64,000 nucleotides of DNA from Eupeodes corollae (taxonomy: Eukaryota; Arthropoda; Insecta; Diptera; Syrphidae): NCBI RefSeq assembly GCF_945859685.1, contig NC_079147.1, positions 86,482,315 through 86,546,314 on the forward strand, read 5' to 3'. Both the position numbers and the translations under genes were made by a program. Positions 12,904 through 22,629 of this stretch are shown piece after piece. Position 1 is the first letter of the stretch. Every line of letters begins with the position of its first letter. The notes under the pieces are model-generated. The model was not told the origin of the DNA. It saw only the letters and a program-made list of their open reading frames with translations, and made no database searches.

Positions 12904-13075
12904 AATCCAAAAGGATAATTTGAGAAAGCACTATTCATGACAAGAATCAACCTTGGAGAATTTGAAAATTCCTCGCAAGGAATTCCTCCTAAGGCAGAAC
13001 CCCTTAAAAAAACTTTAGATGGCATAGGTAGGGATTGAACCGAAGACCTCTAGCATGGAAGTCCATTATTACAAT
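12904..13075 (-). mobile_element. tRNA-derived SINE, head-half fragment
   Basis: On the minus strand it contains GGTTCAATCCC, a good match to the pol III B box, near 13030-13045. Towards lower coordinates it runs through CTCGCAAG and CCAAGGTTGATTCTTGTCAT to AAGTGCTTTCTCAAAT-like text at 12912-12930. The last part overlaps a repeat at 37186-37240, which identifies it as the other half of the SINE copies at 26501 and 37064. It sits directly against the Helitron helicase frame, so the SINE probably inserted into the Helitron and was then truncated. The A box side is lost beyond about 13070. Confidence 0.65.
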
Positions 13076-13114
13076 AACAAAAAACACACATCAATTACAG
13101 TCTGGGATGCGGTA

Positions 13115-13792
13115 CAAAATGATAAGTTCCCATTTCTAAAATTTTAACATACAAAAGTTTAAAGTTAATATCTCTTTTAATCTCAAGACACCTGAATCGA
13201 AAACAATTTTTATCAGTTTTGAGTTAATTTTTTTTGTAAGTTTTTGGTCTTTTTTTACGCTGTAAATTCAATATTTCTAAAAATAATATTTTGTGTATTA
13301 TAAAATAAGTTCTTTTTTCAGTGTCTGTTTTCGTTCTCTTAAAATTTTAATGGAGAATCAATTTTCAGTACCATTTTTTTAAAGATTTTATTTCTTAAAT
13401 ATAAGCAAAGGCAAATTGGATTTATATAAGAATATTACCACAACAAGAATGTGTACTCAATACTTTTCCTTTTTCTCGAGATATTCGAGTCGGAAATCAA
13501 GTTTTACCTATTTTAGTAGGTAACATTTTTTGAAATTATATTATGTAAAAGTTAGAAATTTTGTATATAAATGGAAGGATAAGTTCTGAAATTTTTGTCA
13601 ATTTCTAAAATTATTTTGACCTATCAATTAATCTAAGTATCCTACGATGACTACATACAAATCGTTAAAATTTCGAAAATTATCCGATTTTTAAGTTTTT
13701 CGTGGTTTTTACGGTGATATTGTAGCTAACAATCTTTATTTTGCTACTCTTAACTGTTTTAAGCTTCCCAACTTTCCCAATTTTGAACGGGA
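13115..13792 (-). repeat. AT-rich repeat family, partial copy
   Basis: It starts with GATAAGTTCCCATT, close to the family terminus, followed by AAAGTTAATATCTCTTTTAATC, CTGAATCGAAAACAATTTTT and ATTCGAGTCGGAAATCAAG. It runs into the N gap, so its far end is not visible. No coding content. Confidence 0.5.
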
Positions 13793-13992
13793 NNNNNNNN
13801 NNNNNNNNNNNNNNNNNNNNNNNNNNNNNNNNNNNNNNNNNNNNNNNNNNNNNNNNNNNNNNNNNNNNNNNNNNNNNNNNNNNNNNNNNNNNNNNNNNNN
13901 NNNNNNNNNNNNNNNNNNNNNNNNNNNNNNNNNNNNNNNNNNNNNNNNNNNNNNNNNNNNNNNNNNNNNNNNNNNNNNNNNNNNNNNNNNNN
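13793..13992. other. Assembly gap, 200 N
   Basis: Exactly 200 N. The round length suggests a placeholder rather than a measured gap. Open frames crossing it are meaningless. Confidence 0.98.
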
Positions 13993-14184
13993 ATTATACA
14001 ACGGAGAACTCGTCTCCACATAAAAAACGTTAAGGAGACAATACAAACACAAATCAGGAATCCGTTCCAATTTAACAAAATTAGAGCTAGTTAAAGTAAG
14101 AATATTAAAATTCATAAAATTCCATAAGTTCAGAAACCCATACTTTCCTATACCCTTTTTATAAGAAGTTGTTTACATATATTT

Positions 14185-14258
14185 TTAACTTCCCATAGGT
14201 TAGGAGGGTATTGCCATCAGTCCAATTTGTCGGATTGAAAAACTTTAATGATCCGAAA
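14185..14258 (+). repeat. Terminal fragment of AT-rich repeat family
   Basis: TTAACTTCCCATAGG followed by TATTGCCATCAGTCCAATTT and GTCGGATTGAAAA matches the left end of the copy at 44668 (TTAACTTCCTATAGG, TTGTAATGGATCCGATTTGT). Only the terminus is present. Confidence 0.55.
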
Positions 14259-14805
14259 TATTTCATGTTATAGACGCCAATCAAAAAATAATGAATTAAA
14301 CATAAAACACATATCTTACTCCTGTATATAAGGATTCTGTTTAAAAGTAGTACCTAGGTACATTTATATTTTTTTAGCAGTTTTAATATATAAAATTGTT
14401 CAATGTTTGCTCAGAAATATTTTTGGTATGTCATTTTACATAAACTTCGTTAACAAATGTGAACCCGTTTTTGGAAAACCAAATTATGAAAAAAAGTGAT
14501 CATCATAATGCAATATAAGACCTTGTTCAGAAAAAAACTTAAAAATACAAAAACATTTCTGTGGAAGTTTCCTTCTGGAGCAATGCATAAATATCTGTTT
14601 TTTTATTGAAACAAGCCAAGTTAGAAAATTGCATACAAATTTATCGGTCCGTTTTTGCGAAATTCGAGATATCGATTTTTTACCAAGAAATGTGTATAGG
14701 GGAGATTTCTTTAATTTTGGTATCAAAAAGTAAAATAAAAAAAAAAAACCAATACGAATCTGCTTAAGACCTTTATACCCAAGTTTGAATTCAGTTAACA
14801 GAACG
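14259..14805. other. No gene recognised
   Basis: A/T-rich sequence. The minus-strand frame at 14484-14726 shows no known motif. Part of it (TTTTTGCGAAATTCGAGAT region) resembles the reverse complement of text near 44020-44070, so it may be another dispersed repeat. Confidence 0.4.
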
Positions 14806-14826
14806 GTTTAAATTGTAGGTCGAGGT

Positions 14827-15506
14827 TTGTCAGGTAGACGAACGGAATCGTCGGGCACATTTTTTTCCGACTTCTCTACCATGCCAGAAGTCTGGCCAGG
14901 TGCCAAGCTCGGGTTTGTTGCAAGGGAGAATATTCCTTGCCAGCCAAGAGCACGTATAAGGGTCTTGGCTCTACACAACTGCTCAGATATGATCATGAAA
15001 TTGCTCAAAGCAAGTAATCCAAACCTGCCTACGCACGACTGGAAAGTACCAAAGGTTGAGAAGGAGACTGTGGGTCACTATAGATCAGCTCTCGTGTTGA
15101 TCAAAAGGGAATCACTGGTTCAACTGGCCGCGACCAAAGTCGTGATTAGGTATGGTTTCGATGAAATCGTGATTCGTATCTACAAAAAAGACGAAGATTC
15201 ACTTAACACACCCCCACAGAAGCCCCTTCAGCGGAAGGAAACGCTTCACTACCACCAATAATTTAAGTCGATGCAACACCACAAGTGAAACCATCGACCT
15301 CCACAGCCCCAAACAAGCCATCCGACGTGGAGGCTAAACCTATAGTCGACAGCAACTCCGACATGGATACTGAAGACCTCACCTTAGGCATCACTCTGAG
15401 TGAAGAAGACCTACTTCATTCCTCCTCAGACGATGAAAACGCACATAAAACCGTTGTGGAGGTTGATCTGACTAAAAGTAGCAATGCTGCGATTAGTACA
15501 GATTAA
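14827..15506 (+). pseudogene. LINE ORF1, DUF4780-like gag protein
   Basis: Two adjacent frames read as one broken gag. The first (14827-15261) contains WPGAKLGFVARENIPCQPRA, LLKASNPNLPTHDWKVPKVE, YRSALVLIKRESLVQL and YGFDEIVIRIYKKDED, the pattern of the DUF4780 RNA-binding-like domain found in insect LINE gag proteins. The second (15285-15506) is acidic and Ser-rich, with DMDTEDLTLGITLSEEDLL and VVEVDLTKSSNAA, resembling the gag tail. A stop or frameshift near 15261 separates them. The start used is a non-ATG position because the true 5' end is missing. It overlaps the endonuclease frame at 15484. Domain name is from memory of the family. Confidence 0.65.
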
Positions 15507-18471
15507 TCTCCATCACGCAATCATGGCCACAAACAACCTGGTACTCCAACTGCATAGGAACAAGGAAGACATCGTCTTGATACAGTGGCCGTGGGTCTCA
15601 AACTCCATCATCAAAGGCCTCAGGAATCCTGTCTATAAACTATTGTATGCATCGGAGAAAGGTGAACCAAGGTCATGCATGTTAGTAAAACGACTTAAAC
15701 GTATTTTTACTCCCCCACCACCGCTGTCTTAACAACGGATAAAGCCACCTACTGGCTCATATCCTCTTATCTTGGCCACGACAGCCCAATTCCAGTAGAT
15801 ACCTTGAGGAAGGCAGTTGCGGACGCGCAATCGAAAAAAGTTGGTCTCCTAATTTGTTCTGAAGCTAACGCCTATATCACACGGTATGAGGTAGCTCTGA
15901 TATAAATAAGAGAGGTGACTCCTTATTTGATTACTTACTAAGCACTAACCTACTCATAAGTAATATTGGTAATGAACCCACTTCTGTAACCAAGAATAGG
16001 AGAGAGGTACTTGATATTACACTAACCTCCGACTCGATCCACAATCTGATTTCAAACTGGCATGTCTCAAAACAGAATTCCTGCTCTGACCACAGATACA
16101 TTCAGTTTAAGCTCAAAGATGTGGCAAATACATCTACGGGCTATCGCAATCACCGTAATACAAACTGGAAGAGATATAGGGAGGTACTAGCACAACTGCA
16201 TGACCACAACCTTTTTAAAAGCTCCTCCAGTAAAGATGAACTAGACCTTTCTGTAAATCATCTCACCGAAGCCTTAAATGAATCAATGAGATCTTCATGC
16301 ATTGTAACCATTTTAAAGGGTAAAAAGAAACCTCATTCATTCAGAAAGAGCTGTCGCAAAGTCTTCAAAAGATCTAAGTACACTGACTGGGACTTATACA
16401 AACAAGCTCTAAAGCAATATCAAAAAGAATTAAGGAAGTGTAAGAGGTCTTCTTGGAGAAACGTTTGTGGTAAAATAGAAAATACTTCAGAAGCCTCAAG
16501 ACTCAGGAAAATTCTCCCAAAAAGTCCTACAATACCCATTGCTTTAAGGACAGAAGCAGGCACGTGGACTATCGCAGATGAAGAATCTCTTAATCTGTTA
16601 TTAGACACCCACTTTCCAGGTAGCTCTTACATACTCAACGACCTAACATCAGAGTCTCAAGCTTCTACAAGTGATTAAGCTTATCTAATAACGCGGGGAA
16701 AAACTGAAATGGGCCATACACAGCTTTGATCCATATAAATCTTCAGGACCAGACGGAATCATTCCGGCCGAACTACAAAAATGCTTAGACATGATTATTC
16801 CACCATTGGAAATCATTCTGACAAGCTGTTTAAGGTTGAGATATATTCCCAAAGCCTGGAGAATGGCAAAAGTAGTCTTCATTCCTAAAGCAGGGAAACC
16901 CTCCCACGTTAACCCTAAAGATCTACGACCAATCAGCCTATCATCCTTCCTTCTTAAAACCTTGGAAAGATTGATTGAAATGTACATCAGACTTAACTTA
17001 AAACCATGTCTCATTTCCACAGCTCAACATGCTTACTCTAAGGGAAAATCAGTAGAATCAGCACTTCATTATCGCTCCTACGTATTATTGAATATTCCCT
17101 TGAATACAAAGAATATAACCTAGTAGCGTTCCTAGATATTGAAGGAGCTTTCAAGAACGTCAGTTTCCAGGCGACCACAACAGCAATGGATAAGCTGAAA
17201 TTAGAGAAATCACTCATAGATCTTATAAGTCTCATGCTCAAAAGCAGGACAATAACTTCTAGCATGAGAAGTTTTACTACCCCCAGATCGGTGAATCGAG
17301 GCACTCCCTAAGGTGGAGTCCTTTCCCTTCTTTTATGGAACATGGTAGTAAATGACCTCCTAACATCATTGAAAGCAGAGGGTTTCAGGGTGATAGCCTA
17401 TGCTGCAGACTTTGCAATATCTGTTTCTGGGAAGCACCCCCAAGTTCTCTCGGAACTCCTACAAAATGCCTTAAACAGGCTAACAACATGGGCTAAGCAT
17501 TGTGGCTTGGACGTCAATCCACATAAAACAGAATTGATACTCTTTACGAGAAAATAACCCACTATTCTAGACCATTTCAGATCTATCCCAGATCGCTTAG
17601 ACTATACCACCCCAAGAAAGACGATACGGTACACTTCTATACAGACGGTTCAAAGACCGATCACGGAGGTGGCAGTGGTATCTATTCGGAACAACTGAAT
17701 CTCAGTTCATCATACAGACTTCCCAATCAATGTAGTGTATTTCAGGCAGAAGTAATGGTGATTAAAGAAGCACTATCCTGGCTCAAAGAAAACGTTATAT
17801 CTTGCAAGGATATACGAATCTTCTCGGACAGCCAAGCCGCTCTTAAATCTCTCGCGTCTGTCTCCACAAACTCTCAAATAGTCCACGATTGTCGATCATC
17901 TCTGAATGCGATGACGGAACAGTTTAACATTCACCTCATTTGGGTGCCGGGCCACAGACACATTCCGGGAAATTGCAAAGCCGATAAGCTCACCAAAAAC
18001 GGAACGCTTCTACCTAATGTTAGACAAAAACATAACATAGGAATACCACTTGCTACATGCAAATATCTTCTCAAACAATATGCTCAAGAATCAACAAATG
18101 CTAGATGGTCACAGATCACCACCTGCCTAGCAACCGAGCAAATATGGCCAAGCATAGACTTAAAATGGTCAATAGGCTTGATATCCCTGAGAAGACAAAG
18201 TTTAAGCTTTGCAATTGGAGTAATAACAGGACACTGTCTCATATAAAGACATGCTCTGAGGCTAGGGGTCTACACAAATGACTTCTGTAGAAGCTGCATG
18301 GACAAGGAGGAAGAGGTAAAAATCCAACACTTTCTATGTACATGTCCAACACTCTCCATTAGAAGGAATAACTTTCTCGGTAATCCCTTCTTCGATAATA
18401 CCAGTGAACTTGCAACAATTGACACAAAATGTCTCTCTAACTTCATTAAAAGTACAAAATGGTTTGTTTAA
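15484..18471 (+). pseudogene. LINE ORF2: endonuclease, reverse transcriptase, RNase H
   Basis: Endonuclease start: LRLVQINLHHAIMATNNLVL. The motif that should carry the catalytic Glu reads VLIQWPW, so Glu is replaced by Trp. It resumes in other frames with INKRGDSLFDYLLSTNLL, NRREVLDITLTSD and SDHRYIQF (catalytic SDH). A long linker frame follows (16121-16678). RT: SFDPYKSSGPDGIIPAEL, PKDLRPISLSSFLLKTLERL, VAFLDIEGAFKNV, GTP-stop-GGVLS near 17303 (CAA to TAA), and AYAADFAI (relatives YADD), so the first catalytic Asp is Ala. The RT thumb is deleted at about 17557-17610. RNase H (17635-18246) keeps YTDGS, FQAEV, FSDSQAAL and GNCKADKL. The C-terminus has CRSCMDKEEE followed by HFLCTCP. Multiple stops and frameshifts make it inactive. 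Confidence 0.85.
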
Positions 18472-18579
18472 GTTCGTTACTCTCCCATGAGTTACCTCAT
18501 TAGTGGTATCACAATTGACCCTTGAGGTTTAGGTGAGTCAATGAAATCTGGACAGCCACTCCAACCTTACCTAACCTAC

Positions 18580-20645
18580 CATCGCAAAGTCATTGTTTTT
18601 TAGAGGTATTGAACTTTAAGTTGGTAACAGTTTTTTAGCTGGCTGCCAATTTGTCAGTAGTTGGCAAATATTTCACTTTTATTCTGGCTCGGCATTTTAC
18701 ACAACGGTTTCAAATTATTCACATTTATTAAAAAAAAAAGACTTTCTTCGAAATACGCATCTGCCAACTCGACTTTTTGGTAAGTTTTATGGATTGTTAA
18801 AACTCACTAACGGAAAGGGTACTACTTCAGTTTCAACAATCCGTTTAAAAATAACAGCTTTAGTTCCTATATTACGCAAGTAAGTCTTGTTGAATATAGG
18901 TACTTACGATATATTTGTACTGAAACCTTTTGTAGTTGGTCAGCTTAAGTTGATTTCTTTTAAATTTGTTTGCATAAGAAAAAGTTAAAAAAAAACGAAC
19001 CACCATGAAAAACTACCTGAAGCAAATCGTTGGCAATGATGCACATTTTTTCAGGAATGAAAAATACAAAAAAACACCAACTTAAATATCAGATAAAGCA
19101 AAGATAATTTTCGGACGACCAATTTAAATCCTCCCTCAGGCCATGCAATTCAAATTCACTGCGGTTTAAAGTTTTAATTTGTCACGATAAAAAAAAGAAA
19201 CCAACAACGACAAGACAAAAAAAAGCGATAAAAATACAAAAAACAAAGTCTTTGCCCCAGAGAAGATTTTAATTTCCTTACAGTTATAAGTTTTAACTTC
19301 TACCATAAACAATCTCACATCCTCTTTACCAAAAAAGAAATATAATAAAAAAGTAACCAAAAAAACACTTCGTATAGTTCGTACAAACCTATTCCCAAAT
19401 ATGCCAGGAGGAGGAAGTACATTACATATAGCAACCAAAGAAGGGATGAATGCCTTTACAAAATCTCTCAATTTATCGGTGTTTAAAAGAGCGTGAAAAG
19501 TCAATGTTAAACAATTTCAAGTCACTGTAAACAGTTATACCTATTTTTTCAAAAAAAAGGTATACAAACATACCCCTAAAACTAAAGCAGTACGACAACA
19601 ATAAGTTCGCGCGAATTTTATGTGTCATCAAGATAGAACGTGTGTCCTTATTCACCACAGATTTTCGATCCAACCGAGATTTCAAGCATAAGGATGTTGG
19701 GATGTGGATGTGGCTATACAACCAGTATTGGATGCTTTGAGCTCACCCAGAGCTTAAGTTTCAACAAAGTCATGTATCATTTTCAAGAGCGGAAACAATA
19801 TTCGAGGGGTGAATCGCGTGGTTGACACGTGAATCTACAACCATAAATTACCCGCTAAAACGGAGAGAATACTACAAGGATGGGAAGAACTCTACGGCAG
19901 CACTTTCGAACAGCAGTTTACATGCGGTTTACATGATAGTTAAAGTATGTTTATCGTTGAGTTTATGGCAAATACTTGAGTTTTATTACCCGAGCACACG
20001 TTTTCCAAAGGTACATACCTACCTACGTTGGTATCACCCAACTTAGCATATGGATGCATCTGAGCTCTTAAGGAGTTTGAATTTGGTTTTTTCTGAAGAA
20101 TTGTTAATTGTTGCTTTGTTAAACTTATTTTACTAAGTACATAAATTGTTATTTTAGGTATCAATTTAACACAAGAAGAAATCGTCTGTAAGTTCTGATC
20201 ATAAGTAAGGTTTTATGGAGCATTAAAAAGGTAATGGCTCAATATTTGCATATTAACTATATGAATTGAAGAGTTGCTTTTAAAATTCTACAAAATATAT
20301 ATAATTTTATATTTTTTTTTTCCGACTAAATGTAAATGTTTTCAACCTTCTTTAAAAATTTGCTAGTCGGCTTAAGCGGTCTGTATAAGCTTTTTAATGA
20401 TTTTATTGCACCTAACCGTCTGAAAAGCTTAAAGTCTATAACTTTTTCTTAAAAAAAAATTAAAGAGCTGCAAAGTTGGTCTTCACTATTGGTCTTATTT
20501 AACACAAAAATTTAATATCTTAAGAACCAGGCGTTTATCGATTTACTACTATCAGTAACAATTTCGGAGAGTAAAATTGCTTGAGTCCGCCACGAAGTAA
20601 CCATCATATTAAGGATGGCATGTCAGTTTTTTATATAAAATTTCT
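18580..20645. other. No gene recognised
   Basis: A/T-rich sequence with poly-A and poly-T runs. Frames near 19166-19721 and 19640-20164 overlap on both strands, lack motifs and look like chance frames. Confidence 0.45.
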
Positions 20646-20650
20646 TAATT

Positions 20651-20830
20651 AAGACGCTGAGGGATGCGACTCACACTGATAACTTTTGATAAAGGCTCGT
20701 GAAAACATGAACCTTGACTTGTTTTTTGTTCATAGAATATTTATTTCGGTAGATTATTCCTAAAATTGATATCAATTCCGTTGTATGTAATACAATTTAA
20801 AATAAAATTTTTCTTCAGATATTTTAGTCC
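20651..20830 (-). repeat. AT-rich repeat family, terminal fragment
   Basis: GACGCTGAGGGATGCGACTC then CACACTGATAACTTTTGA matches the family end GAGGCTGGGATGCGACCCAC-ACTGATAACTTCCCA. It fades after about 180 bases. Confidence 0.5.
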
Positions 20831-20897
20831 AATATATCAGCGTGGCCTGATTTGTTGGTGAGTTGCTTAATATGTTTGCCTATAATAATCCAAGTAA

Positions 20898-21370
20898 TCA
20901 GGTGCATTTTAATCTTGAAGAAGCTATTAAATAGATGAAAGCTGTCCCCAAAAATAATTCAACACAAAACACAAATGGTCTTATGTCAAAAGGGCTAGAG
21001 ATAAAGCATTCAAGATGCTTAATTTTGTTTCGAAAATTCAGTGCGGATATCATCAAGAAGATGTACTTGAAAGCAAACACGAATTTCAAACTAATTTGTT
21101 TGATGTCAAAGAAAAATTACTTTGGACAGTTAGTGCAGAAGGCTTCGAATGCAAGCAATGCTTTTGCAGGGCTATAAGAGGGATAACCTTTTACTTCTGC
21201 AAACTTTTTAACCTGGTAAACAACGTTTCAGTAATGCAATATGCCAGTCCTTTAGCTTTAAATGATTACCTAGCCATGACATAGGTAATGTTTTCAGTTT
21301 TGAGGAAGTCAAAGAGACAGAATACCTTTTGAGTTCTAAAAATTAAATTTATTAAATTTAACAGAAGAAT
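20898..21370 (+). other. Unrecognised open frames upstream of an RT relic
   Basis: Overlapping plus-strand frames at 20935-21177 and 21015-21284 are longer than expected for such AT-rich DNA, but I recognise no motif in them. The text around 21120-21170 has two Cys close together (ECKQCFC). They may be decayed upstream coding sequence of the LINE whose RT starts at 21373. This is inference from position only. Confidence 0.3.
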
Positions 21371-21372
21371 TA

Positions 21373-22005
21373 TAGAGGTACTTCCTCCCTGAATTGTTCA
21401 TTGAAGATTTTCGTACTAGTACTCTACGCAAGATTCACAACTTGGGTAAACAACGAGAATATTTTAAGTGATTTTCAGGCTAGTTTTAGACAAAATCTGT
21501 CAACAATTGACCAATATTATGAATATTGCGCAGTCGTTTCGGAGTCAACATATAGCAAACTATATACTTTTTATGTAGACTTAAAAGCCGCTTTTGATTC
21601 TATCGATAGAAGGGCAACTATTCAACAAACATTAATTGATGGGGATGTCAACGAAAATGCTTAACGTTCTTTAGCTGATGAACTTGGACACAACATAAGC
21701 GGTATGGAATGGCAAGCATCTGTCAGAGTGGTTTGCAACAACAGTAGGAGTAAAATAGAGATGTTGTGAGTACTCTCTTGTTCACCCTGTTTCTTGATGA
21801 CCTAAATAAAATGATTTGTGGTGGAATTTTTCGGGTCGGAAGGAGGATTTAAAGTATTCATGTATGCTGATAATATAGTTTTGTTATCGGACAGCCACAA
21901 AAGACTAAGTTGCATGATTTTGGACCTTGACAAGTATTGAGGGATTTGGAATCTCACAGTGAACTTGAGATGATGATATGGCGAAAGGATGGTGAAAGTT
22001 ATGCC
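21373..22005 (+). pseudogene. Non-LTR reverse transcriptase fragment
   Basis: Readable RT blocks: YRGTSSLNCSLKIF (about 21373), WVNNENILSDFQASFRQNLS, YTFYVDLKAAFDSIDRRA (block A with the first Asp), then in shifted frames LSEWFATTVGVK, a degenerate LFTLFLDDLNK-like stretch, and FMYADNIVLLSDS at about 21856-21895, the YADD box changed to YADN. After that TVNLR marks the thumb start. Stops and small deletions are frequent. No endonuclease or RNase H is readable nearby. Clade not decided; a Jockey- or CR1-like LINE is plausible. Weak coding traces may continue to about 22600. Confidence 0.75.
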
Positions 22006-22629
22006 GGAACGAAAAGTTTAAATTTGACGGAAAAGATATATTGAAATTATTAAGGAGTGTAATAAGCTAGGAATGAAAATAACCTTAAACTTAAATATGA
22101 ATGGCCATTTTTTTAACAAGCTCGTTAAAAATTGTTTAAGGACAAAATCTGTTAACCTAATTGCAACCTAAAGCAATTACCTTATGCACTTTAAACCACA
22201 GGTTAATATTTCATGATTTCGTTTAATGATATCCTTAAAAAGTTCATCTTATTCCTTTACTTTAAAAGCTGCCTTCAACCGGAGTTCGATGATGCAAACG
22301 AAAATTTGCATGAAGGTATAAACTATAAGAGTAATCACTCTAACCTTTTTTCATTTCAAAAACTTATTAAAATCTGAGAATCTCACACAATATTACCTTG
22401 GATACGGTTTAAGAATGTGATGCTTATGTCGGCACTATTAAATTAAAGATTTAAAAATTGATTTGTGTGAAAAACCACAACAGTACCAATTTTTTAGGTT
22501 TCACTGACTGGAAAGTGAAAATGGAAAAAGGGGAATTGTTAGCACACTATAAAAATGAGTTTTTACCAAAAAGTCTCAAGGACGAATAAATATAGTTCGC
22601 CATCAAAATTCGGCTTTGTCGGAATTATT

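Larger units (their letters stand above)
14811..18570 (+). mobile_element. LOA-like non-LTR retrotransposon, near complete but dead
   Basis: A LINE that copies itself through target-primed reverse transcription. Order on the plus strand: DUF4780-like gag, APE-type endonuclease, RT, RNase H, C-terminal Cys/His motif and a 3' tail ending in TTACCTAACCTACC around 18570. This order, with RNase H after RT, fits the R1/LOA/I group, and the gag type and endonuclease wording fit LOA best. The 5' end is probably truncated, because coding text starts abruptly near 14817. No long poly-A and no obvious target duplication are visible. Confidence 0.8.

Noticed and set aside
13020..13070. tRNA-like B box on the minus strand
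   Set aside because: It is part of a SINE head. The sequence does not fold into a full tRNA and the other arms are missing.
13680..14115. Three long frames crossing 13793-13992
   Set aside because: Most of their length is N; the flanking text has no motif.
16420..17304. Minus-strand frames opposite the LINE ORF2
   Set aside because: They are shadows of the plus-strand RT coding sequence, without motifs of their own.
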